Positions 44,967 through 53,128 of a stretch of DNA of 64,000 bases are shown here, one piece after another. The translations under genes were made by a program, and so were the position numbers. This DNA is from Priestia abyssalis (GTDB lineage: Bacteria > Bacillota > Bacilli > Bacillales > Bacillaceae_H): positions 840,458 through 904,457 of the forward strand of contig NZ_KV917369.1 of the NCBI RefSeq assembly GCF_002019595.1, given 5' to 3'. Under the pieces are notes generated by a model. The model did no database searches, was not told the origin of the DNA, and worked only from the letters and a program-made list of their open reading frames with translations. Position 1 is the first letter of the stretch, and every line of letters begins with the position of its first letter.

Positions 44967-45419
44967 ATGAATCAGTTAGCTAAAAGGTATTGGAATGAAT
45001 ATTGGGCGGGGCAAGGTAAAGAAAAGCCAAAGTCTGTTAGTGCGTGGCAATTTGGAGATAACCCTGACCATTTAGCTAAATTAGTAATTGACGGTATAAA
45101 AACAGCTACGTGTTCAGCACTTATTCATTATGAATTGGAAAATGAACAAATACCTTCTGTGGGGGACTATAGCATCATTCTAAACAGCAAGGATCTACCA
45201 GTAGCAATCATTAAAACATTAGAAGTCGAAATAATGCCGATGAACAAAGTTCCAGAAGATTTTGCTATTGCAGAAGGAGAAGGGGATAAAACATATCGTT
45301 ATTGGAAGGATGTTCATGAAGAATTTTTTAAGGCAGAGCTGAGTAAAATAGGCCGTGAATATACAGAGGATCTGATGTTAGTTTGTGAGCGATTTGAATT
45401 GATTGATGTAAAGAAATAA
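44967..45419 (+). CDS. ASCH-domain protein
   Basis: This 150-residue protein has the ASCH (PUA-like RNA-binding) layout: a leading helical segment with SVSAWQFGDNPDHLAKLVIDG, the family KTATCSALIHYELE motif (about 45-58), and a strand pair IILNSKDLPVAIIKTLEVEI. Such proteins are thought to bind RNA, and some relatives act as nucleoside amidohydrolases. TTAGGAGA precedes the ATG. It stands alone and is followed by a terminator. Confidence 0.85.
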   Translation: MNQLAKRYWNEYWAGQGKEKPKSVSAWQFGDNPDHLAKLVIDGIKTATCSALIHYELENEQIPSVGDYSIILNSKDLPVAIIKTLEVEIMPMNKVPEDFAIAEGEGDKTYRYWKDVHEEFFKAELSKIGREYTEDLMLVCERFELIDVKK

Positions 45420-45498
45420 AGGATGTTTATAGATGGCAAATACCAAAGTATTATGAACAAAAACAGCTAATAGAGGATTTATTGATTTTCCGTAATCG

Positions 45499-45526
45499 GG
45501 CGCGATCCTCTAATAAGGATTGCGCC
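45499..45526 (+). terminator. Intrinsic terminator
   Basis: GGCGCGATCCT pairs with AGGATTGCGCC (one G-T pair) around CTAATA. The downstream tract is A-rich and then T, so termination may be partial. Confidence 0.6.
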
Positions 45527-45569
45527 TAAAAAAATTTATATAAGATGAGATAACGAAGGGAAAGTCATT

Positions 45570-46043
45570 ATGCGGATTATTAGCGTTAGAGAACATCCAG
45601 AGTATAAAGAAAAAGCAATAAAATATTTTCAGAGCAAATGGGCAAACGAAAACAGTATAAAAGTATATGAGGACTGTATTACACACAGCATACTAACCGA
45701 CAGTCCGCTTCCCATTTGGTATTTAATGGAGGATTCGGGTGAAATCATTGGCTGCGCAGGTCTTATTAGCAATGATTTTATTAGCCGTATGGATTTATGG
45801 CCTTGGATATGTGCTCTTTATATTGAAAATAGCTATCGTGGTAGGTCTTTAGGTAAAGAGCTACTGTTCCGTGCTAAAGCTGACGCTGAAAAAGCAGGAT
45901 TCAATAAAGTTTTCCTTTGCACTAATCACATTGGATACTATGAAAAATATGGATTCACTTATATAGGTGACGGATACCATCCTTGGGGAAGTAGTTCAAG
46001 AATTTATGAGAGCAATAACCAAAATCATCATTTTTCAGCTTAG
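45570..46043 (+). CDS. GNAT-family N-acetyltransferase
   Basis: The 157-residue acetyl-CoA-dependent acyltransferase shows the GNAT core: IIGCAGLISNDF (strand 4), LYIENSYRGRSLGKELL with the pyrophosphate-binding RGRSLG (about 90-95), and NKVFLCTNHIGYYEKYGFTYIG. The acceptor is unknown. GAAGGGAAAG precedes the ATG. Confidence 0.9.
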   Translation: MRIISVREHPEYKEKAIKYFQSKWANENSIKVYEDCITHSILTDSPLPIWYLMEDSGEIIGCAGLISNDFISRMDLWPWICALYIENSYRGRSLGKELLFRAKADAEKAGFNKVFLCTNHIGYYEKYGFTYIGDGYHPWGSSSRIYESNNQNHHFSA

Positions 46044-46170
46044 CGATTTTTTTATTCAAGAAACGGGGGCAAGAATGCAATAAATGTGAAAATTTCGTTA
46101 GAATCTTTTTATTGAGATGAAGGGCAAAATAATTAAGCTAATACACTAGCAAGGTGGTTGTTAAAAAGAA

Positions 46171-46509
46171 ATGGATAATAGAATTCTGGGGGATGGGCTT
46201 TCGATCATTTCACAATGCAAAAGGGAAACAGGAGACATTTGGCACGCCCATTTTGGTGCTGCAGCTATTGCTAGTTATTTTTTTGTTAAGGATAATAACC
46301 TGGCTAACAAGTTAGCACATAAAGTATTTTCGCAGTCGAGAGCTATGATCGAAAAAAATTGTGTAATGAATAGGAAACAGCACTATTCTGGGTGCGATTT
46401 AGAAATAGCTGATAACATCATACTTGGAACACTTAATAAAACAATCGATCACCTTCACTGGGTTGGCCATAACGTGATTTATAGTGCAGTAAGTTTATTG
46501 GCCATATGA
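46171..46509 (+). CDS. Unrecognised protein, N-terminal part of a probable split gene
   Basis: The product of 112 residues carries WHAHFGAAAIASYFF and LHWVGHNVIYSAVSLLAI. I recall similar segments in longer Bacillus proteins of unknown function. The stop overlaps the next ATG by four bases (ATGA) in a different frame. Since the next frame reads like a continuation, a frameshift or short deletion near 46505 in one ancestral gene is likely. No good ribosome binding site is near the ATG. Confidence 0.5.
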   Translation: MDNRILGDGLSIISQCKRETGDIWHAHFGAAAIASYFFVKDNNLANKLAHKVFSQSRAMIEKNCVMNRKQHYSGCDLEIADNIILGTLNKTIDHLHWVGHNVIYSAVSLLAI

Positions 46510-46862
46510 TTACTTTTTCTCATGCATTGAACATTTTATTTGATCTAGGCCACGTTTCATTTTTTAAGAGAGGACTACCACCTTTTCTCAAACTGGTTAA
46601 AGTTCTTCGAAGTAGTCGCCACGTTAAACCAGGTGATCCAATAAAGTTGATCTCACCAGTTGATCATTTACCGTTACAAAAGGCAGATCGATCGGAATTT
46701 CTGCCAACCGAGTACAGGTTTTGGACAAAAGACTATAGCCGGAATAATTGGGATTTTGGACACACCTTTAAATTTTCTTTTAGTTTTTACGACCATTTAC
46801 GGCGAGTGGAGAGAGTGAACGCTTCATACATCGAAAATTTTCGATATATTATCAACCAATAG
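46506..46862 (+). CDS. Unrecognised protein, C-terminal part of a probable split gene
   Basis: This basic 118-residue product starts with a short hydrophobic run (LNILFDLGHVSFF) and is rich in Lys, Arg and aromatic residues. No domain is recognised. It has no separate ribosome binding site and could be made only by coupling to the preceding frame. It is probably the tail of the same broken gene. Confidence 0.45.
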   Translation: MITFSHALNILFDLGHVSFFKRGLPPFLKLVKVLRSSRHVKPGDPIKLISPVDHLPLQKADRSEFLPTEYRFWTKDYSRNNWDFGHTFKFSFSFYDHLRRVERVNASYIENFRYIINQ

Positions 46863-47070
46863 TTGAACTAACTTTTATACAGACATCAGGTGCACTTGAG
46901 CGTGCGCAAACGTTGATTTATCAAGGATGTATAAACAATAAATTGTGACTAAAACAGAGGGTTATATGATTTTTTTGATTTTATCATTGAATTATCATTT
47001 CTTTATTATTGAACTTTCTAAAAACTAATAATAGAATATACCTGTTAAATAATGTAAAGAGGTGTCTGGA

Positions 47071-47880
47071 ATGAGAAAATTGATTTACCTTTCCATTTTT
47101 TTATTGTTTACAGGGATAATAGGTTTTACAGTTCAGGCTCAAACACCAAGTAAAGAAGTTACTTCTAAAGAAAAACTTAACGTTAAAAAATTAGATGTTG
47201 CTGAATTTTTTTCTGATCATAATGGAACGTTTATATTACGTGATGTTAAAACTGGAAAAACCTTCATCTACAATCAGGAAAGAGCTAACACTAGACAAAC
47301 TCCGGAATCTACATTTAAGGTCCCTAATGCATTAATTGGATTACAAGTCAAAGCTGTTCGAGATGAGTATGATGTAAAACGATGGGACGGCGTCAAACAT
47401 GAATTTGATACATGGAACCGTGACCATACTCTTGGGTCGGCTATGCGTGAATCAGCTATTTGGTATTATCAGGAAATGGCTAAAGATATTGGAGAGCAGC
47501 GCATGAATGATTGGGTACAAAAAATTTCGTATGGAAACGCGGATATTAGTGGAGGAATCGATCGTTTCTGGTTAAGCAGCTCTTTGAAAATCAGTCCGCT
47601 TGAACAAGTTGATTTTATGGAGAAATTGTATAAAGAAGAGCTTCCATTTGATAGACCTGTAATGAAAACTGTAAAACGAATGATGATCCAGGTGGAAGGG
47701 GATCACTACACACTTTACGGGAAAACGGGAACAAGATTGTCTGATTTAGGTTTAGGATGGTTTGTTGGATTTATAAAAGTGGACAACCGTTCTTATGTTT
47801 TTGTAACAAACATTGATAGTACGGGTACAAAAGCTAAAAACATCACATTGGATATCTTAAAGAAGTACCATTTATTATAA
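47071..47880 (+). CDS. Class D beta-lactamase-like protein (YbxI/BPU type)
   Basis: This exported penicillin-interactive serine enzyme of 269 residues has a signal peptide (about 1-24, ending VQAQ). Its active-site motifs are S80-T-F-K83, ESAIWYY near 131, YGN near 156 and KTGT near 221, the class D set. It probably hydrolyses penicillins, as BPU-1 does, though B. subtilis YbxI is only weakly active. ATG 47071 follows AAAGAGGTG; GTG 47062 lies inside that site. It is monocistronic. Resistance is a prediction only. Confidence 0.9.
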   Translation: MRKLIYLSIFLLFTGIIGFTVQAQTPSKEVTSKEKLNVKKLDVAEFFSDHNGTFILRDVKTGKTFIYNQERANTRQTPESTFKVPNALIGLQVKAVRDEYDVKRWDGVKHEFDTWNRDHTLGSAMRESAIWYYQEMAKDIGEQRMNDWVQKISYGNADISGGIDRFWLSSSLKISPLEQVDFMEKLYKEELPFDRPVMKTVKRMMIQVEGDHYTLYGKTGTRLSDLGLGWFVGFIKVDNRSYVFVTNIDSTGTKAKNITLDILKKYHLL

Positions 47881-47938
47881 AACAAATAGATAGTTATACT
47901 TAAACCATTATGAGTAAAAACAATAAGGGGGAACTAAC

Positions 47939-48520
47939 ATGACAAAGGGAAATACAATCAGCGATAAAAAGGAGTTGTCACAAGAACAAAGTGAAGAATT
48001 ACTCAGAGTATTGAAAGCCCGTTTTGAGAAAAACATGAACCGCCATAAAGGTCTTGAATGGGCTAAAGTTCAAGCAAAGCTGGATGCAAATACTGAAAAA
48101 CTGTGGTCACTCAATGAAATGGAAAGAACTGGCGGTGAACCGGATGTTGTTGGTTATGATAAAAAGAAGGACGAATACATTTTTTGTGATTGTTCAGCGG
48201 AAAGTCCTAAAGGCCGCAGAAGTGTTTGTTACGACCGTGAAGCACTAGAGTCAAGAAAAAAACATAAACCTGAAAATAACGCTATTGATATGGCAACTTC
48301 TATGGGTATAGAACTTTTGACGGAAGAACAATATCGAGCGTTGCAGAAACTTGAAAATTTTGATATGAAAACGTCGAGTTGGGTGCAAACACCCACTGAT
48401 ATTAGAGAACTTGGCGGTGCACTTTTTTGCGATTGTCGCTACGGTCACGTCTTCGTGTATCATAATGGAGCAGAATCCTACTATGCTGCCAGAGGTTTTC
48501 GTGGCTCGCTAATGGTCTAA
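47939..48520 (+). CDS. DUF4256 protein
   Basis: This 193-residue soluble protein of unknown function belongs to DUF4256. It has the recognisable LWSLNEMERTGGEPDVVGYD, FCDCSAESPKGRRSVCYDREAL and ALFCDCRYGHVFVYHNGAESYYAARGFRG segments, with paired cysteines in two CDC motifs. AAGGGGG precedes the ATG. It is followed by a terminator at 48600. Confidence 0.88.
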   Translation: MTKGNTISDKKELSQEQSEELLRVLKARFEKNMNRHKGLEWAKVQAKLDANTEKLWSLNEMERTGGEPDVVGYDKKKDEYIFCDCSAESPKGRRSVCYDREALESRKKHKPENNAIDMATSMGIELLTEEQYRALQKLENFDMKTSSWVQTPTDIRELGGALFCDCRYGHVFVYHNGAESYYAARGFRGSLMV

Positions 48521-48599
48521 ATTTTGCACAGACAGCTAAATTTGAATTTGATAACAGATCACCTAGTGAAAAGTTTTCATTTCATTCTTCAACTATCGG

Positions 48600-48625
48600 G
48601 CGCAATTCCGTAACAAGAATTGTGC
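48600..48625 (+). terminator. Terminator after DUF4256 gene
   Basis: GCGCAATTC pairs with GAATTGTGC around CGTAACAA and is followed by ACTTTTTA. Confidence 0.7.
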
Positions 48626-48734
48626 ACTTTTTATGTTTAGGTTAGATTGTAGAACAACTTAAATTTTTTCATCTAATTAGAAAACTTTGTTAGAAAAACT
48701 GACATGAAAGTGGAATGGGAAGGGGAGGTGTCAT

Positions 48735-48782
48735 ATGATGATATTAGATCACATGATTCTCCTGCGATTTCGAATCATTTAG
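48735..48782 (+). CDS. Possible 15-residue leader peptide
   Basis: A strong ribosome binding site (AAGGGGAGGTG) stands six bases before ATG ATG, opening a short frame MMILDHMILLRFRII and stop. Immediately downstream AAGATGA can pair with TCATCTT, and a terminator follows at 48825. That order is typical of ribosome-mediated attenuation leaders of antibiotic-responsive transporters. It lies 250 bases before the EamA transporter gene. Translation is not proven. Confidence 0.45.
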   Translation: MMILDHMILLRFRII

Positions 48783-48824
48783 AAGATGAGGAAGTTGCCC
48801 TCCTTCTGAGGAGTCTTCATCTTA

Positions 48825-48853
48825 CCCTGGACTGATGTTCAATCAATCCAGGG
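48825..48853 (+). terminator. Terminator or attenuator upstream of EamA gene
   Basis: CCCTGGA pairs with TCCAGGG, extendable with one mismatch around GTTC, and is followed by C and eight T. It stands upstream of the transporter gene, not after a full-length gene, which suggests attenuation. Confidence 0.8.
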
Positions 48854-49032
48854 CTTTTTTTGTTTAATGCTAAAGTGCTTACGACAATTTTCGGGGAAAT
48901 AATTGAGCTCAGGCAGCTTTGGCTTTTTCCCATGAGAATGTAAATATTTCGGAAAATGTAATTCTAGATTTCAATACAAAAAGTATAGTAAAATGAGAGT
49001 GCTGGTTAAATTCAACAGAGTGGAGAGACACG

Positions 49033-49953
49033 ATGAAAAAATATAGAGTGTATGTAATATTGATGATGGTCATGTTGTTTTGGGGATTCAACGTTTCGGC
49101 CACGAAAGTATTGGTGACTCATTTTGCTCCGTTAACGATGACAGCGTTTCGGATTTTGACGGCTGGGATAACGGTATTGCTTATATTGAAAGCGATGAAG
49201 GTCTCTAAGAAGCTCCAATTAAAAGAGCTGGGCTTCATTATGTTCGTTGGTTTGTTTAATGTAGTGGCCCATCATTTCTTTTTATCGCTGGGTTTGCAAA
49301 AAACGACGGCGACAAACGCCGGGCTCATTATGGGATTGGCTCCGTTGATGACGACGGTGCTGGCTATTTTATTTTTAGGAACGCGTTTGACCGGGATTCG
49401 CTTTATCGGAATTCTGCTCGGACTGATTGGTGTAGGATTTGTCGTATTGAATGGAGGAGGCGCGTTATCATCAGGATCGTTTGGGGATTTATTCATCTTT
49501 ATATCTCTGTTCGTGCAAGCGATCAGCTATGTGTTTATTAGAAAAGCCTCTGCCACGATTGACGGACGCGTGATGACGGGCTGGATGCTTGTCACAGGGG
49601 GCGGTTATTTATTGATCATCAGTCTTTTAATGGAACCGAAAGGGCTCCCCACCATGATGACGGGCGATATCGGTTTATGGGCTATCTTTTTAGCCTCAGC
49701 CATATTGGCTACGGCTGTTGGTCACATGGTGTATAATCAGGCGGTTCAGCATATAGGTGCAGCCGAATCGGCTATTTTTGTCAACTTAAGCCCATTTTTT
49801 GCTTTAGTGGGATCCAGTTTATTTTTAGGGGAGGCAATTCGCCTTCAGCAGCTTCTCGGCTTTATTTTTATTATTTTAGGTGTTCTTTGCGGGAGCGGGG
49901 TCGTGGAGAAAATCATCAGGGCAAGAAAAAAAACGGTGAATATATCGATGTAA
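49033..49953 (+). CDS. EamA/DMT-family transporter
   Basis: This 306-residue membrane protein has ten predicted helices in two EamA repeats (about 8-138 and 150-285), the drug/metabolite transporter layout. It probably exports a metabolite. GTGGAGAGACACG precedes the ATG. The possible leader peptide and terminator upstream hint at control by translation status. A terminator follows within ten bases. Confidence 0.9.
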   Translation: MKKYRVYVILMMVMLFWGFNVSATKVLVTHFAPLTMTAFRILTAGITVLLILKAMKVSKKLQLKELGFIMFVGLFNVVAHHFFLSLGLQKTTATNAGLIMGLAPLMTTVLAILFLGTRLTGIRFIGILLGLIGVGFVVLNGGGALSSGSFGDLFIFISLFVQAISYVFIRKASATIDGRVMTGWMLVTGGGYLLIISLLMEPKGLPTMMTGDIGLWAIFLASAILATAVGHMVYNQAVQHIGAAESAIFVNLSPFFALVGSSLFLGEAIRLQQLLGFIFIILGVLCGSGVVEKIIRARKKTVNISM

Positions 49954-49961
49954 GCAAAGAT

Positions 49962-49981
49962 TGCCAGCCTGTGCGCTGGCA
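49962..49981 (+). terminator. Terminator after EamA gene
   Basis: TGCCAGC pairs with GCTGGCA around CTGTGC and is followed by GTTTTTTTT. Confidence 0.85.
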
Positions 49982-50035
49982 GTTTTTTTTGTCTCTTAAT
50001 CTGTTATTGAACAGTATGCAAAAACGAAAATATCA

Positions 50036-50065
50036 AAAAAGACTCCCTGTGAGGGGAGTCTTTTT
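50036..50065. terminator. Bidirectional terminator of the cold-shock gene
   Basis: AAAAAGACTCCC pairs with GGGAGTCTTTTT. It follows the cold-shock stop on the minus strand by ten bases and also faces plus-strand transcription. Confidence 0.9.
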
Positions 50066-50075
50066 CCAAAAGCTA

Positions 50076-50273
50076 TTACTTTTGAACGTTAGCAGCTTGT
50101 GGTCCACGAGCGCCTTGCTCGATTTCAAAAGAAACAGTTTGGCCTTCTTCTAAAGTTTTGAAGCCGTCGCCTTGAATAGCTGAGAAGTGTACGAATACAT
50201 CGTCTTGACCTTCAACTTCGATGAAGCCAAAACCTTTTTCTGAGTTAAACCATTTTACTTTACCTTGTACCAT
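50076..50273 (-). CDS. csp: Cold-shock protein
   Basis: This single-stranded nucleic-acid chaperone of 65 residues forms a five-strand OB barrel with RNP1 (KGFGFIEV) and RNP2 (VFVHFSAI), ending [10 protein letters not shown] as in Bacillus CspB and CspD. GCAGGAGGT precedes the ATG, here with an untranslated leader of about 130 bases, typical of cold-regulated csp mRNAs. Confidence 0.96.
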   Translation of the reverse strand: MVQGKVKWFNSEKGFGFIEVEGQDDVFVHFSAIQGDGFKTLEEGQTVSFEIEQGARGPQAANVQK

Positions 50274-50410
50274 AATAAATGTACCTCCTGCGTGGATGTT
50301 TCCACAATTGTATTATAGTATCCTTGCTCAAACATATTCTTTCAAGACGAAAACCACTTTTTGAAGATAGTTTTTCTTTCAGTCATATACCGAACAAAAA
50401 TAACTACTTA

Positions 50411-50439
50411 ATTATAGCATCTAAATTCAAAATAAGCAA
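50411..50439 (-). promoter_or_regulatory. csp promoter
   Basis: On the minus strand TTGCTT (50439-50434) stands 17 bp upstream of TATAAT (50416-50411). A further TATAAT about 50 bases before the gene has no clear -35 and may be a second start. Confidence 0.6.
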
Positions 50440-50460
50440 ATGTTCCTCCAAATAAAAATG

Positions 50461-50489
50461 AGGGAGCGGATAAAAAACATTCGCTCCCT
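50461..50489 (-). terminator. Terminator of the haemolysin III-like gene
   Basis: AGGGAGCG pairs with CGCTCCCT around a 13-base A-rich loop. On the minus strand it is followed by the T-rich CATTTTTATTT. Confidence 0.8.
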
Positions 50490-50515
50490 AGTTTTGAAGT
50501 CTCTTTTCTTACAGT

Positions 50516-51154
50516 TTAAAGCAAGTAAAGCAGTACGGCAAAAAAGTGAGTGACGGTTCCGCCAAGAACGAACAAGTGCCAGATGGCATGATGGAATTTG
50601 AAGCCTCTCCATACGTAAAAAACAGCGCCAACCGTGTACAGCACTCCGCCAATGACCAGTAGTATGACGCCTTTTGATGGAACGTTCTCGACGAGCGGGT
50701 TCCAGGCAAAAACAATTAACCAGCCCATTACCACATACAAAATGGTAGAGGCGAAGAGAAATTTCTTCACAAAAAAGGCTTTAAACACTGTTCCGCTGAT
50801 GGCAAGGCCCCAAACAATTCCGAACAATGTCCACCCGAGCCAGCCTTTGACGGCAATGAATAAGAACGGGGTATACGTACCGGCAATGAAAAAGTAAATG
50901 GATGAATGATCCATCACTTCAAATACGTCTTTTGCTTTACCCGCAGGAAAACTATGAACTAAAGTCGACGAAGTATATAGAACAACCATTGTGACCCCAA
51001 AGAGCGTGAAGCTCACAACATGCCATGCATTGCCGTAAAGAGATGAAAAAACAATCAATAATACTAAAGCAGCAATACTTAAGAGCGCTCCAATGCCATG
51101 TGTAATGGAATTGGCGATCTCTTCTCCTTTAGAGAACGTATGGGTATTGGCCAT
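50516..51154 (-). CDS. Haemolysin III/PAQR-family membrane protein
   Basis: The 212-residue protein has seven predicted helices with the conserved metal-binding residues of the family: N-terminal EEIANSITHGIGA, STLVHSFP and DHSSIYFFIAGTYTPF, and C-terminal FHHAIWHLFVLGGTVTHFF with paired histidines. Family members are membrane hydrolase-like proteins whose bacterial role is poorly known; haemolytic activity should not be assumed. GAAAGGAAAT precedes the ATG. Confidence 0.9.
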   Translation of the reverse strand: MANTHTFSKGEEIANSITHGIGALLSIAALVLLIVFSSLYGNAWHVVSFTLFGVTMVVLYTSSTLVHSFPAGKAKDVFEVMDHSSIYFFIAGTYTPFLFIAVKGWLGWTLFGIVWGLAISGTVFKAFFVKKFLFASTILYVVMGWLIVFAWNPLVENVPSKGVILLVIGGVLYTVGAVFYVWRGFKFHHAIWHLFVLGGTVTHFFAVLLYLL

Positions 51155-51466
51155 CGTTTATCATTTCCTTTCAAAAAACTGAATCCGCCATTCGCTTAAA
51201 AGCAAAACGTTGTCAGCTCCTACAAAATAAAAGCATTTCTCATTTTCAAATTATAGCACACATCATAAAAAGGGGTCACATCTTAACCATGTCCTTTTTC
51301 AACATTTCCATGATGATTTATCGGCAAAGCCTTGATATATGTCATTTTCACTTATCGGCAGCCGCCGGAGAAATTGCTTTACGGGCGCCTGAAAATTGTC
51401 ATGAGTTAAGGTTTAGTAAATAAATATATGGAGAATGCAGCTTGCAAATAAAGGGGGAGCATTTCC
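51155..51466. other. Intergenic region without visible gene
   Basis: This divergent intergenic space must hold promoters for the haemolysin III-like gene (minus) and the DUF1643 gene (plus). I could not identify convincing -35/-10 pairs, and I see no repeat or hairpin of note. Confidence 0.5.
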
Positions 51467-52198
51467 ATGAAAAGAGAAGCCATTTTTGACGAAACGGGAA
51501 CATACCGCTACTCGCTTTCGAGAGTGTGGGACGAGAACAATGACAGAAAAGTGACATTTGTGTTGCTTCATCCGGGAACGGCTGATGAATATAAAGAAGA
51601 TGCAACGGCTAATAAATGCATATTACTTGCCAGACGATGGGGGTTCGGGTCGCTCGAAATTGTGACGCTGTTTGCCTATCAGACCAATCGCTACAATATA
51701 TTAGATGAATTAACGAAAGAAGAGGCAGTCGGCTATGATAATGATCGCTATATTCAATATGCAATTGCTGATGCAGATTTGATTGTAGCAGCATGGGGAG
51801 AACATTCCTCTATTCACGGCCGGAATAACGACTTGCCTTCGTTGTTTGAAGGAAGAGGACTATTCTGTCTCGGAACGGCTCACCAGTACCATCCGCGCCA
51901 TCCGCTTTTTGTACCATATAATGTCATGCTGGAGCGTTTCTATATACAGCCGGTTACACTTATCGATTATGATGATGTTGACGTAACAGATATGATCGAA
52001 ATTAACACATTTGATCCATACAACACGATGGAGCCGACTCCACAAATCCGGGAAATTCGTTCACTTCCGCAGCAGGAAGCGGAGGAAGATTCCTGGCTGT
52101 TTTGTACAATGTGTTACGATGACTATCCAATGCATGGCGAATCGGTTTGCCACAGCTGCCATGAAAACAGAGAAAATCTATATGATTATATGATCTAG
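51467..52198 (+). CDS. DUF1643 protein with C-terminal zinc ribbon
   Basis: This 243-residue protein has a DUF1643 domain (about 8-160; FVLLHPGTADEYKEDATANKC, LFAYQTNRYNIL, LIVAAWGEHSSIHGR). An acidic linker leads to a short treble-cysteine region CTMCYDDYPMHGESVCHSC (about 215-233), which looks like a zinc ribbon. DUF1643 proteins of phages and bacteria have no established function. The added ribbon is uncommon to my knowledge. AAAGGGGGAG precedes the ATG. Confidence 0.85.
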   Translation: MKREAIFDETGTYRYSLSRVWDENNDRKVTFVLLHPGTADEYKEDATANKCILLARRWGFGSLEIVTLFAYQTNRYNILDELTKEEAVGYDNDRYIQYAIADADLIVAAWGEHSSIHGRNNDLPSLFEGRGLFCLGTAHQYHPRHPLFVPYNVMLERFYIQPVTLIDYDDVDVTDMIEINTFDPYNTMEPTPQIREIRSLPQQEAEEDSWLFCTMCYDDYPMHGESVCHSCHENRENLYDYMI

Positions 52199-52244
52199 CA
52201 AGCGGCGGCGGGAATTTCTCCCTGTCGCTGTCCTTTAAATATGT

Positions 52245-52421
52245 GTTCAAAAAGGAGGACAAAAAGGACCGAGAAGTTCAAGGAAGCGCAGCTTTGAGTA
52301 ACGGAGCGTATGGTGATAATACGTGAGTAACGGAAAAGCAAGCTGACGCAGAAATTCGACAGTCATTTTTCCCGGACTTTTTGAACAACCGCTTTTAGTG
52401 TGTGTTCAAAAAGGAGGACAC
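52245..52421 (+). ncRNA. Strongly structured intergenic element with alternative pairing
   Basis: TGTTCAAAAAG (52245-52255) pairs perfectly with CTTTTTGAACA (52378-52388). Inside, GCGCAGCTT pairs with AAGCTGACGC (one bulge), and CGTAT pairs with ATACG at the tip. TGAGTAACGGA occurs twice (52296-52306 and 52325-52335). An 18-base copy of the left strand recurs at 52404-52421, so CTTTTTGAACA could pair either upstream or downstream. It lies between the DUF1643 gene and the gene at 52480. I believe similar text occurs in other Bacillaceae intergenic regions but cannot name an RNA family. Confidence 0.6.
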
Positions 52422-52479
52422 ATAAATCCAGGTTTCTGTACATATAAAAGGAAAAGAGCAATATAAAGGGGGAACCTGG

Positions 52480-52914
52480 ATGGTGAGAATCGGGCAAGCG
52501 CTGCAGCGCATTGAACAAATTTATCATCAATTGAATGAGGAATGCTTTACGTATGTGGGGACGATTCTCCAAGAAGAAGCGGATGTAGATCAACGTTTAT
52601 TAGATGAACTGGCAGAACTGTTGGGCTTTTTGAACAGTACCGATTTATATGATCAGCATTTGCTCTGGGAAATGATCAAGCTGCTCGATTATGGAAATCC
52701 CATTTATCAACTGGCCACGTGTAAAATGTTGACACTTGAAGGACTGGAAGACAAAATGGATGTTCTTGCAGAAGAAAAGCAAATCGTGGAAGAAACGCTG
52801 GCAAAAGTGTATTATGATCAGCGTCGTCATCTGCTGCAGAAATCCTGCAATCATTTAAAACAACTGGAAAGGCAGCTTCGAGCTTTGTTGTATGCAAAGT
52901 ATCCCATTCATTAA
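52480..52914 (+). CDS. Hypothetical helical protein
   Basis: I do not recognise this 144-residue family. It appears almost wholly alpha-helical and acidic (QALQRIEQIYHQLNEECF, LLDELAELLGFLN, AKVYYDQRRHLLQKSCNHLKQLERQLRALL), with a possible C-terminal coiled coil. There is no signal or membrane segment. AAAGGGGGAACC precedes the ATG. The structured element at 52245-52421 lies just upstream and may influence it. Confidence 0.7.
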   Translation: MVRIGQALQRIEQIYHQLNEECFTYVGTILQEEADVDQRLLDELAELLGFLNSTDLYDQHLLWEMIKLLDYGNPIYQLATCKMLTLEGLEDKMDVLAEEKQIVEETLAKVYYDQRRHLLQKSCNHLKQLERQLRALLYAKYPIH

Positions 52915-52946
52915 AAAGGCCTTTTCACCTAAGATAGTCAAATGGT

Positions 52947-52982
52947 CGGATAAATTGTAAAAATACTTTTACAATTTATCCG
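52947..52982. repeat. Perfect 16-bp inverted repeat
   Basis: CGGATAAATTGTAAAA (52947-52962) and its exact complement (52967-52982) flank ATAC. It lies 32 bases after the preceding stop without a T tract, so it may be a terminator variant or an operator. The 110 bases after it hold nothing recognisable. Confidence 0.55.
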
Positions 52983-53093
52983 TTAAACTGTAATAAAGGG
53001 TGAGTATACTAAGAACGGGTATTCAAACGGGAATGCCGTAAAATACGAAAAAGTCGTTGTGATTGTCCTACACCCTATTTTACAGCGGCACGA

Positions 53094-53123
53094 AAAAGTC
53101 CGGAACATAGAGTCCGGGCTTTT
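53094..53123 (-). terminator. Terminator of the 49-residue gene
   Basis: AAAAGTCCGGA pairs with TCCGGGCTTTT (one G-T pair). On the minus strand GACTTTTTCG follows, a proper T tract five bases after the stop of the small gene. Confidence 0.75.
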
Positions 53124-53128
53124 CATAT

